Shown in pieces: positions 38,801 to 51,100 of a stretch of 64,000 bases of DNA; the stretch's first letter is position 1, and each line of letters starts with the position of its first letter. A program made the position numbers and the translations under genes. Location of the stretch: assembly GCA_037389465.1 (NCBI GenBank), contig JAZARR010000175.1:1488001-1552000 (forward strand), read 5' to 3'. Source of the stretch: Baylisascaris procyonis (lineage: Eukaryota; Nematoda; Chromadorea; Rhabditida; Ascarididae). Below the pieces are notes generated by a model. The model was not told the origin of the DNA and did not search any database. It saw only the letters and a list, made by a program, of their open reading frames with translations.

Positions 38801-41800
38801 AAACTGTCCCATTTTTCGAGTCCATATTTTAATCTGCAATCTACATTTTCATATTCAATTCGAATGAAACTTAATGATAATGCGTGGTTATCGAATGAAA
38901 ACTTTAAAATTCTTGGGTTTCATGAAATATCCGGACATTTGCTTTATTTTATTCACCTGTATCAATTTCCAATGAAAATTTTCATAAGCTTTAATTCAGT
39001 TCAACAATAGTAACAAATAGATAGAGCAGAACAACATTTCAAAAACACATACAATTTGTCCGATTTTTTGAAGGGAATCTGTAAGCTCCAAGAAGATTGC
39101 GATACGATCCGCATCGGTTGTGTCCCACTTCTCTCTCTTTTTACTCGGCACTGAAATTGACGATGTAATAAGTAACTGATAACTGCGTGAAATTCGAAAA
39201 TAACATCATGAATGCCGAAAAAAATAAAATTTAAATTGATCCATTCATAATCAGAACAAACCAATCAAATAAATTTTCACTGATGTAAACAAATTTTTCT
39301 CATTTTATTCATGCAGATCGTCATCCTCACAGTGAACTTAGTACTATATCGAAAAAGTGCCGAAGTTTGTTTTTATATGAACTTTTTAGCCCTCTATGCT
39401 TGATAAAGTGATTCTTTAATCATCAAAACTTCTTTGAGTAGTCTCATTGAAGCACTCCCAACATATTACATTAAGAGTGTTATTGTGTTATATATATTTA
39501 TTTTCACAGTAAACTTATTTTTGTGGTTTTTTAAATTCTTCTTTCTAAAGAGATGTGACTCCTCTATGTTAGTGATATAAATCACTGAGTAATAATAATG
39601 AAGTAAAAGTGAAATTACCGGCATTAAAAGATGGAAGTTGTAAAGCGTTGCGAAGAGTACCAACTGATGCTTCGATATGTCCTGAATTTTTTTGCACTTT
39701 AGCCTTTATAAGATGATAGAGTGGATGTTCTCGAACTTTAAAGTTGTAACTGAGACCCACATCGAGGCATTTGCCAGCTTCATCGAAATTGTTCTTCTGC
39801 AGATGCATCTGAAAACAATCATCTCACTTAACACAATATACTGTCTCCTTATTTTTTCGAAAATAGCATCAATTCTTAATTTTTAATCCACAGTAATAAT
39901 AGGAAGACTATTATTGTAGCCGATGAATATGCAAATGGAATAGAGTAGTTATAGCAGCAAATACAAGATACAATGAAAAACATTTGAAATAAATTTCCCT
40001 TATTATACGTCGATGTTTATCAATGTGAATGTTAACTCTTAAATTTTTTGCACTGTTTTCGTTTTATCTTCGCAATTTTATTACAAAGGAAAAATATAAT
40101 TAAAACAAATGCCGACACATTTTTTTCCCCATAGAGGCAAATTTTTCAAACGTATGGCTATTAAAAACCATTGGAATAGCTTAACACCCACATTTTTATG
40201 AGCTTTTACAAATTTGCATTTATAAAGATATTAAAATAATAGCAGGTCTGCGCATATATTGCGTCAAAAATATTCAAATCTAAGCAATGAGTACCTGCCT
40301 CATCGGCAGTTTCAACTTGTCGAAAACCAAGGAAACTAGAGTCTAGAAATTTAATGACTCTAACCTGCATCGAAGGCTTATACAGTTACCAAGTTTCATC
40401 TTGATTCATGCATTTTGCAACCATTTGGATTGTATTGCACACCGGCCGGGACAAGAAAAAGAGAAATATTTTTGCATAAAACTTATGCCGGTGGTGAGAA
40501 TAGTTAAAGATGAGTGCACTATTCTGTGTATTCTATTTTTTGTTTCAAGTTTATTAAATTATTTAGCCTATTAGATGGGATTACAAACGCTCTTATTGTG
40601 CTAGCACATTTGGCACATTTCTCTTCTCGTTTATCACATTATTTTATGCTTTTTAAACTTTTAATTTCTCATAATTGCCTGAAGTGAATCTTCGACAAAT
40701 AAATAAGAGCATAAGTTTTTTCCTCAACCGAAAAAAAACGAAATATTTAATTTTCCATGGATTTCAAAGAAAAATAAACCTGAGCCATGAGAAGATGCGC
40801 CTCTGCTATTGTTTCATCTCGTTCCAAACAACTTTTCAGTAATTTTTCAGCACCCAACAAATCCATCGATAAATATTTCACTTTTGCAAGGAGATAACTC
40901 GCCCTGTTGATACCTTTAAAAAACTCTTTCATTGCAAATCATTATTGAGGGATAATGATTGATCGTTCTTCCAGGTAATCTCACTATTTAATCAGCCTCA
41001 TTTTAATTAATCCACAATACAAATTTGTTATTGGATCATTGGGCTTTTAAAATTAGTAGCACATGCGATATTAATAGCCAATCGGATTGCTCGAAATTAA
41101 ATTCCATCATTTTCATATTTTTTATTACAATAAAGAAACACATAATAAGTTATGAAATTGAAATCTGAAACAATTTATCGTGCTGTTCTATATATCCTTC
41201 GGACCTCTCGGAAATAAACCCCCATAGGACTATGGTGTGGTCTAATGTTTACCTCATTTATTACCTGCTTCTTTCTAGTAAACTAAACAAAGCAGAAGTC
41301 ATTGCACTTTTTGCTTTCTTATAAGCCTTATTCGCTAACACGATGTTTGTTATTCATTACTATGAGCGTTATCAGTCTTATCATCGTAACCTTGCAAAAC
41401 ATTGCACGGGAAAATCTTAGAGAAGTAAACATCTTATCACTGATATACTTACCTGGGCAATTGTCGTTGACAATATTCAAAACTCGATCTATCTCCTTCA
41501 ATGTCATGTCACCACCACTTTGAGGCTGCAATTTGTGGCAATAAAGGCAGATGATCGATTTTATAAAAGGAAACCTTATGTTAAAATTCCAATCAATTGG
41601 TCATTGGTGAGGCATTCATTGGAAAGATATGGTAATTTCCTAAACGTTAATATATCCACTATCACAAATACCTCCATATGGGTACACTTTGGATGATTAT
41701 ATTTTATATTTTATGATTGGAAAGTCACAAAATATAACGAATTTTGAAAAAAAAGTAAAATACCATAATATCGAATAAAATAAATTGTGTTGATTGTATT

Positions 41801-44800
41801 TCAAAAACGACTAATTAATTCAATGCATCAATTTTTGAATGCACATATGAATATTTTTGTATCGCGAATGTTAAAAATGAATAGCACTTCTACAACCTTG
41901 GAAAGCGGTTGTACTAAAAATAACTAATTAAAGAGAGATAATTTATTGAAATGATAAGCAGAGATATAAATTGATAATATAATTGATATGCATCGATTTA
42001 ATTGGATGTACTGTTACGTAATCCAAATAACATATCGCAAACTAATATAATTTACTCAACAGGTAAGTAAAAGTGTTGCAATTTGAGTAACGTTACATAT
42101 TTGAGTACCACTAAAATACAATACCTTTAAAGGAGCAAAATCGAATAGTTGTAGAGCAATATCGATCAAGAAGTTCACATCAAGCAGACGTATATAATCT
42201 ATTCCAAACGGTATACTCTAAATAAATTTTCTATACGAAACTCGTCCAAGTCTCTTTTCAAAAAAAATCGAATAAACTCAAATTAATTACTCAACAAAAA
42301 TTTAAATTCAATAAAAATGAAATTATAATTTTTGTTTTTGATAATTTTCGCTTATTTCCATAGAGAAACAATAATCACAATGCTTCAATGAAAATATTAT
42401 TGTTATTTCTAATTTCTTCCTCACTTTCTTCAGTCAATCATTTCAACATTTCAAGTTCTTCAAAGCATTCATTAAGTTCCACTGCAATATGATCGCTCCA
42501 TTGCAATATATCGCTCCATTGCAATAGATCGCTCCATTGCAATAGATCGCTCCACTGCAATAGATCAGTTCATTGCAATAGATCGGTCCATTGCAATAGA
42601 TCGCTACGCTGCAACATGTTTTTGCAGAAGAGCAGATTGAATATTTTTGATAATAATAATCAATTTATGCTGTTTAATAAACGATTCGTACATTATATCA
42701 CTATGATATTTCCATTGAGTTTCTTATAACAAGTATGACAATTCATTTGCAATCCCTCGCTTTTGCTTCACTCTTTATGCGAATTAAAGTTTATTACTGT
42801 GAACATTGTTGTGTCTATATGCTTCTGAAACTTGCCTCTTGTTTACGTATTTGCTAGCGTAGAATACGAACTTGGCTTATTAACTCATTCAGACAATTTT
42901 GCACTATCCACACTAATACTAATAACGTTTAATCCTAGAATTCATTTGAATTAATATCGAAATGAGATAGGAACGATTTGTATATAGTGAAATGAATATT
43001 ACTTGTTTATTGTTAAGGCTAAAGCTACAATTTCCAATAAAATGAACAAATTAGCTAAACGATAAAATAGTAGTAGAAAGTTTTACTTGTAATTTTGCGA
43101 GATGTATATTCACAGCGTTGCGAATATTTTGCAGAAATTGCTCGAAAGGTTTGTGTTGAGCTTTATCGATTAATGCCGTCAAATAAAGATAGAGCTAAAT
43201 TCATTAAAATTAAAAAATAAATCCAACAATTAGTATAATTTAGCAATTAGAATGTAGCAAAAGAAACTCATCTTCGATCTATGGCACTCATCATGCTATA
43301 CTATTGACAATAGGTCTTTGAATATCTCTCTAAATTATGCACTCCCTTTGAATCGAAAGCTATAATTGTCGAGTTTAATTTCCTTTCATTACATTAAACT
43401 ACTTAAATAAATTACTGTTTTAGGCTAAATATTACAATACTAAGGCAAATAGAGTAATAGGCAACAACTTTAACGTTGAAAGGAATCAGCAAGTCCACAT
43501 CACCGTAATCAATTCGTGTAAAATGTTTATTGCAACGAGTGCAATGTGTCAATCTATGCGGCAAGCCAAATAGCACGTCACGAATATGCCACTAGAAATA
43601 GTCAGAAACTTTAACAAGTGATCAAATTTTGTAACATAAGAGTCATGAAAATAATAAATTTTGAATGCTAACAAACCTCTGATTGCATTGCCTTTGGATG
43701 TGTGGCCAAGAGGAATTCCATTTGAGCTATCGCATCGGATATTTGCCCTTCGGCCAGAAAGCAGCGAACCACTCCTATTTGAAAAGCACTTCCTCTAACT
43801 CTTTCTCAAAGATATAACGCGAACCAAGCCCTTATCATAATATTCATAAAAATAAAACCCTCCCTATTCTAATACAATAAGGACTCCTATAAAGAATATT
43901 CGGAATTTTTCATGAGAGAGGCAGCTATTTACCCCGTCTTCCCTCTTGTCCCTTCATAAAAGGCTTCATAAAACCTTTGCTTTCCACTGGATCATAGCAT
44001 AAGAATCTTCTTAATCTAAAGCACTAATCAATTGCTTACCAAGTAGAACTTGCTCATCTGAAGTATCCATCTGAAGGGCTTCCAATGCAATTGGACGAGC
44101 TGATTTCACATCACCAGCATTTACAAGCATGCGTATTTGTTCCCCTAAATACTCGGCATGATTCTCAATTCGTATCGCCCTCTCGAGTAGATCCCTTGAA
44201 GAAAACGCATTAAGAACCAACCAACTTTAGCAACACTCCAAGGTACTTCAGGAAAATGAAATATACTTCAAGCAGACTCATTCACTTTATTGTTTGCATA
44301 TTTATCAATGATAATGGTGAATTAGCAACAACAAGACAGGTATTATTGTAAGTGAAAATAAACACAGGAAAATAAAGGTTGGTGAAAATGGATAAAAACA
44401 CAGGCAGCAGATTGGCGTTCATGTGCATATGAGCAAAAATAAGGCAGGTACTATTATTGTAAATGATGTTTTTGAGTGAAATTTGGACTCTATATATATC
44501 ATTGATATTAGTGACTCTAATTCAGCTTGTGAGATTATTGCTTTGAAATTGTTCAGTTGAGTTAATAAATAATAGGCTATGAATAAGAGTCATTGGTATC
44601 TCCACATTGCAGACATCAACACAACAGTGTCCAAGGCAAGAGCTTGCACTAATATTCAACATTCTGCCTGAAAATATTAATTCGAGAAATGAGCTTCGTT
44701 CAGTTTTTGAGAGCAAGCAAGACAACGTTACCTGGCAAGGCGTTCCGTTGAAGTACCGCCATCAGCTAATCTACCGAGCAATTGTGCAATTTGGAATTGT

Positions 44801-47800
44801 AAGTGATGGTTGAATGGTTCATTTGTGTCAACTGCCTCACGAAGATCGTTGAGACAAGCGTCAGTGGTGTGTGCATTGCCTTGAATGGCTATTGCATGCA
44901 CCGTCTGAATTAGATGTGCTGTCACGCATTCATTCTGCAACATACATTTCAAGGCATATTATTCAGCTTATTGACCAATAAATGCCCATATTATGTGGCC
45001 AATATTATAATAGATCACAATAGAGAGACTGAATAGTGGCTGCAATGTGAGACTATATTTGCATATGTATACTGCATATTGGACATGAACATCTTCTTTC
45101 ATCGTTGCAAATGTTGCATAGATAGGACGCAAGTATGCTCCGAATGCTAAATGCATACCAATTACAATGAATCTTATGAGCGATTTTTGCTAATCGATAA
45201 TCTCTGATCTTCTCATTTGAAGTCTACTTTTTTAAAGTTTACCAAAACATTAGAACCATCATCTATAAGAAATTCTATTGAAACCGACTTTAACTTTAAA
45301 ATTGTTTTGCACAACTCATTTAGATTGAAAACAAGCGGTAAATCGATTTAACAATATGTAAAATAGAAACAAGCCTGGATGAGAAGTGTACGTTGTATTT
45401 GCTCGACAGCTTTATCCCAATCTCGACTCATCACTAATGCACGACAATATTCAATATGACCGGGAAGGAATGCAGCGCTTTTTGTTGTTAGATCATAGAG
45501 CGTTTGACGAATCTCGATCACATTATGACGTTCCTCAAGAAGGCGTGCTTTCCCAATATAAGCATCCGGATAGCCTATAAACGATGACACTTAAATAGCA
45601 AACATTAGACGAATGAACAAATTCTGATTGACTCAATTAAAAAAAAGACCACCAATGAAGTGAATATATACATCATTTCAACATTTACCAATACTGAAGA
45701 GCATATAATAGGCGACAAACATGATAGAGTATAATTGTTACCTTGTTCGATTGCAGCGTCGAAAAGTTTCTGCGCAAGTTTAGCATCACGACCCAACTTT
45801 AGCTCGATCCAACCTTTCAATGTATTCAACTGCAAATTGACTTTGAAGAAATTCTAAAGAGAAAAGATTTAAGGAAATGAATATATTAATATATCAAAAG
45901 ATGACAATAATGCTTTAGGCCAAAAGATTCCTCTGCTAAGCACTTAGATAAAAAAGATTGTATAAATTATAAGAGAAATCATGAGTGAAGAAGAATCAAG
46001 AATTATGAATGCCAATGAAGAAATGAGTCTAACAGTGAAATTAGTTTCCGTTTTCATCGGTCGATCTATCAGTTAAGTAAGCCAATCACCACAAATAATC
46101 ACAGTCAAACATCTCGATGAATCTCCACGAATTTATATTCACCGCTTATAGACCTATATCGCTATCACTGCACTGCTGTAGCAAAAAAAAAATGACCCTC
46201 TAGCTAAATGAGAGTTGACAAATTTATACAAATTTACGAATTATACAAATTAATTTAATTAAGAGTTTTATGTTGACCATTTGGATTGCAAACGTATGCA
46301 AAAATACACATAAGCGAACAGCCAATATATATGTAAAGGAATCTGCGATGCAATTAAAGCAGCAGCATTACTAGTGTTTTTCTAGAAAGAAAACCAAGAT
46401 CTAGTATAACAGTGGTCAGAACGAAATGTTACTATTCGAAGACTACTCGCATAAAAGCAATGACACTATCAACTATAAATTTACTACTCTCATGTTTATA
46501 TGCCTTCAGGCTTGTGATTTGAGCACTCTTTCGAAATCGATATCGATTCGAGATGTAACTGAAAGGAGAGGAGTGACTTTCAAGTAGTAAAGTACATTGA
46601 TCTAAATTTGAAACCTGCGGACTGTTTGGACTTTTAGTGATCGCATTCTCCACTAAGGAACGAGTCTTATCGGCACCATCGAACAGTAGGATCACTAGCG
46701 AAGCCTTTTCAGCTTGCTCAGCACTCGAATTACTCCATAGAGAATTGATCTCTTTGTCGATTTCTTTTATTGATTCTCTGTCTAAAGATTTCATACTGTA
46801 AGTTTAATCTCGGAATAGGTGTCATTTACTAATTTCATCATCCTACTTCTTTGAAATCAATTATCAGAGAAACTTCCAAAATTGGTAAGGGGAAATTAAT
46901 CAAACATCGATCGCCGCTAAATTTGCTCCTTTTCGATCAGACTTTGGCTCGCTTAGATCACTGAAGTCAGCCAAAAACACTTCGAATCACTTTTCGGATC
47001 AAAGATCACTTTGCGTCATTTCAAGCACATTTTGGCTCACAAATATCGAAGTAGTGTGCGATCATTAAATAAAACATAAAAACAAAATAAAAGAGTATTC
47101 AAAATATTGGAGTTAATTCTTGATGGGAATTGAAGAAGTGGATTACCAGGGTTCCTGGCCATCGAATGTGCCGCACGTAGAGCAATTAGCGAAGCAAACC
47201 CAACGTTAGTGTCTTTGCGTAAATCGTTCAGAATTCGCATCGCTTCCGCCACTTTACCTTCAATATTAGTTTCATTTAGTTTGCACATCTCCAATTTACC
47301 TTCAATATCCCTCCACCACCATGCTGCTGTAGTTTGGTCAGATGAAAATTATTCGCCAATTGTTGCTCTGATGCGAACACAAGTAATGTTGTTTTAAAAT
47401 GCATAAAATTGATAGTGCTTATTTCAGAGAGGGTACAGTATGATAAGAGTACGGTAAGAAGTAGGAAGCAAAGCTGCAATCGGAATTTGAAAAGAAAACC
47501 GCTTGGAAATGGCGCACAAATATACTTCAGAAGCAAACTGCACAAACCGATCGCTTATTTCACCTTATGATACGCTCACCGTATTCCCTTGCTTATAACC
47601 TCTCCCATGGAAGAAAAGATTTTTGCAGAATATTTGCAACGTTTGCAGAATGCAATAAGACACACTGTGAAGCTAATGATTTGAAAAATTTGTTTGTATG
47701 ACGAACTTGGTTTGGAAATGCAAAAAGTTATCCTCGAGTAGTGCAAATGTTGATGAAGATAAAACTATTAATATAGTATTAACCGTATCAAAAACAAAGA

Positions 47801-48186
47801 ACTTTACAAAAAAGTTTTTTCAGTAATTCTGAGTGATCGGTGTTATAAGCAATGCAACGTAGAGTGTACTAGAGCAATTAGATGCAAGAAGTGAGAATGG
47901 GATATGTGCTTTCACTCAGGATGCAGATGTTCGTTATGATATTTTTGCACAGTAATTTTGATGAGTGGAAAAGCGATGGAAATTTACTGAAATAGTTAAA
48001 ATCTTGCAAGTACGATAAACAAAAGAAACCGATTTTGATAAGTGCTACAGCATTTAGAAGAAGCAATTGAACGTCATCTCGAGCTCTCGTTAACGCTTCG
48101 TTGCATAGTAACACAGCCGTTCCAGGGAATCCTTCACGAATATGATAGACCAGGTTGCATGTTGTGTCCCATTCGCTTTTTGACAT
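28418..48186 (-). CDS. IFT139: Intraflagellar transport protein 139 (TTC21B), complete, 30 exons
   Basis: TPR-repeat subunit of the IFT-A complex, which drives retrograde transport in cilia. Exons 5' to 3': 48186-48049, 47288-47147, 46781-46615, 45829-45742, 45574-45375, 44934-44732, 44194-44040, 43774-43677, 43194-43087, 42217-42125, 41525-41453, 40913-40780, 39808-39619, 39150-39053, 38050-37812, 37386-37314, 36965-36855, 36027-35880, 35328-35145, 34510-34408, 33919-33809, 33278-33197, 32656-32506, 32156-31995, 31309-31255, 30634-30500, 30035-29897, 29298-29210, 28887-28767, 28563-28418. Every phase fits and the product is 1311 residues (human TTC21B is 1316). Family signatures: [98 protein letters not shown] at the C-terminus. 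The ATG at 48186 aligns with the human start. Introns after exons 5 and 17 use GC donors. Confidence 0.97.
29548..29816 (+). CDS. Possible 3'-terminal exon of an antisense plus-strand gene
   Basis: Lies in the IFT139 intron between exons 27 and 28, on the opposite strand. A pyrimidine-rich acceptor (CACTTTCATAG) at 29547 opens a frame of 89 codons to TGA (29814-29816), and AATAAA follows at 29883-29888. The peptide is not low-complexity: hydrophobic ([17 protein letters not shown]), then basic (KKGKGKNKE), then [13 protein letters not shown]. No ATG opens it, so it would be a downstream exon; upstream exons were not identified. It could also be a retrocopy fragment. Family unrecognised. Confidence 0.35.
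30775..30842. repeat. TGTA/TGTG-rich microsatellite
   Basis: Imperfect TGTA then TGTG tract in an IFT139 intron. It creates artificial Tyr/Val/Cys-rich ORFs on both strands that are not genes. Confidence 0.85.
32763..32829. repeat. (TA)n microsatellite with one interruption
   Basis: TA tract of about 33 units with a single TACATA interruption near 32799, in the IFT139 intron between exons 22 and 23. Confidence 0.96.
42481..42615. repeat. 18-bp minisatellite, about 7 copies
   Basis: Unit attgcaatagatcgctcc repeated about seven times with few changes, in the IFT139 intron between exons 9 and 10. Each unit carries ATTGCAAT, an 8-bp palindrome. Confidence 0.92.
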
Positions 48187-51100
48187 CCTTCTCGTATTCT
48201 GCAATCATTCCACGCTTATAAAGACGCTTTGCAACAATGAAACGTCTATGTGAAACATTGTGTAGTGACCAAAGTTGAAGACTTACTATGGCTCACAAAG
48301 AAGATGTTTCTTTTACTCCCCATCTCATTACATCTTCTCCCCGAATTCAAATCATTGTTTATGTTCTCCCCTACGCCAAAAAACATCGCCTATGGAATAT
48401 GTCTGAGGTTTATTGGCCTGCATACCGATTCGGTGCCCATGCCAAACGAGCACATCAGACGGGTAATGCAAATGAACTGTTTTTAGAGAGGAAGTTGTTA
48501 ATACATTTGTAATCGTCAATATAAACAAGACCGTCAAGTGGAACTCTCGAATATTTCTGGAATATTGAAATATTTCTGCAAAGTTCTGGAATATTGAAAA
48601 TGTTGGGAAAGTGCCCATAGAAGCATTTTTATTGTGGTGTTGATGGCAGATAACGTTTACAGCATTCTATAATATTTTAAACCTCATGGTACCTTTATTA
48701 AAATCACCGGCGCTTTAAAATATCGTAGATTTGGAGACAGTTTAGCTGTGAGTTCGCTGAGGTTTTCATTGCAATAAGAAAAAGGGGCGTTGGTACTGTT
48801 TTCGTCAAAATTTAGCAAGATCCACCAGCCGTCTATAATATTTCACATCTGTGAAAACAATGAGAATTGATGTGATGTATCTAGAGTGTGTTGGGGATGG
48901 GGTTTATTGAGAGAGAAAGATCGAAATTTACAGAAGGTGGGAATATTTAGAGAGAGCGGGGATCATTCGAGACAATACGATAAACATGCTACTGTAAAAA
49001 TAAAAACGATCGAGTGTTAGCTTGAAATCGGCATTACGCAATAACGAATAAAATAAACTTATTTAATTAAGGTTTGATTACTCAGTAAAAATTTGTTCAA
49101 ACAGTAAAAGAAATAAAGAGTTGCAAATTTGGTCGCTCGGTCCAAATCAACTAGTCATAGAATTTTCAAAAAAAAAAAAAAAGCCGCAGATCAACGAGTT
49201 GAATACAAGGCAAATAAAAACCTCTTGCATAAATTTTTTCTATCTTGCTGTAAAATTAGTTCACATGATGAATTCGAATATGCTAATTTTTTCGCTTCAA
49301 ATTTTTCAATGGGTTCGAATAGCCGAGTTGAATTTTATTGAAATGTTAGGCTTCTAGCTATCATTGGACACATTTGCTTGTTCACATATCATATACAAGG
49401 ACTCATATAAAGCATTTTGTTTACGTTTGCAAAAAAAAAAGAACTGCATTTAGTTAGCATACAGAGAATCAGTGAGGAAAAAGTAATTTTCAGGTGAGTA
49501 AGACATATTTGCATGCAATTGGATTGCATTGCAGACTTTATGCGTTGTGTTTCTATGGTTGCTTGGTAACCCATCTTGCCTTACCACTCGCTAGATCACT
49601 ATTCTATTCTCTAATACAGCGCAGCTATTACTACAATTTTAGGCTGGGGAACATCATTTGCTAACATCTTAATGGTGTCGATGTGCTTTCCGTAAATAAA
49701 AGCTATACTCTCGTGTTCTAATGCAAGACAAAAAAATTCTCACATTCTCTATCGTATATTTTTTTGCATGAAAGAATGTTATAAATTAAATTTCCAGATT
49801 ACTTTTTGTATGTTCCTAAAAATTTGCATTTGTAGAACGCTTTACGGCACTGCCATCTCAAGGTGTTTATACCTGTCTGTTTGAAAGTTTCAACTTCGAA
49901 ATCATTGAAGTTAAATTTATTGAATTTTGTGGATGTAATCTGTACCGTAGATTGATTTTCTATGCCAATAAACAAATTCAATCATCAAATTCAAAAAAAA
50001 AATTACATTCATTTCAACGCATCCATAAATTTGCATTCATTAAACCCTGGATGGTACACTGATGGGATTGTAAAAACATCTGCAGGACACATGCATGACA
50101 AGTTGAATCAATTAAGATGTGAATGATTTATTGTGCGCATTTAATGCAGTTTTTTTTTCTTTGCAACCCAATCAATGATTTAATGAGTGCAAATTTTTGG
50201 ATGCGTTGAAATGAATTTGTGAATTCATTTCCTCTTATCGTTCGGAAGTAAGCTTCATACTAACTGATCTAATAACTCTTATGATATGTAAATTTACTAT
50301 CTATAATGAAAACCTAAAGCATTCTCGTGGTCCACCGTTTACGATAGATGATATAGTTGTGGTAATGCTTCTTATATGTTTCGTAACTGTTTGGTAATGC
50401 TAACATTACACAGTAAATTTTTTTTTCATGTGCAAAAAGAACGAATATACGCAATATACAATATCAGAAATAAAGCCAGAATCTTGTTTTTTTTTTTTTT
50501 TTTGAATTACTAAAACTTTAGACCAAAACATAACAAAATTTACAAACATTTTCTTCCAAAATTTCGATTATTCAGTGATTGATTTATTTGTACACAGATG
50601 ACTTTGACTTCAAATGATAAAATAATATAAATGAGTAAATAGTATAAAGGCAGACTATACAAACAGAATATGTAAGCAAAAGAATTCGCAAATATATGCA
50701 AATATTCTCACGGAAGTTAAAATAGTGAATAACATTTATAATAATGGCAGCAAATCCGACCATGACATCTTGCGCCATCTATAAAAACGGTATTAAAATC
50801 GAATAGGATTATTTGTTCCATAAGGATCACTCAGGACGACGATGACCACACACTTAATCAAGAATATTCATTTGCAGTCCTTTGGGGTTAGGAAATTTTA
50901 TAGGCATTCACAATCCCAAATTCATGTTCCTTGTGATGTCGAATTGCAAGAATGACGCATATGACCATCCACCATTAATTTCAACAGTCACTGGACAACG
51001 CTGACCACTGACCATCAAGAAATTCCCTGCTTTAACAACTACTTGACGGAAAATGTGAAAAGCATTTTATCTAACGAAAGCTCCAAAACATGGGAATATT

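Noticed and set aside
48184..48204. Upstream start for IFT139
   Set aside because: The longer frame opens with TTG; the ATG at 48186-48184 aligns with the start of the family.
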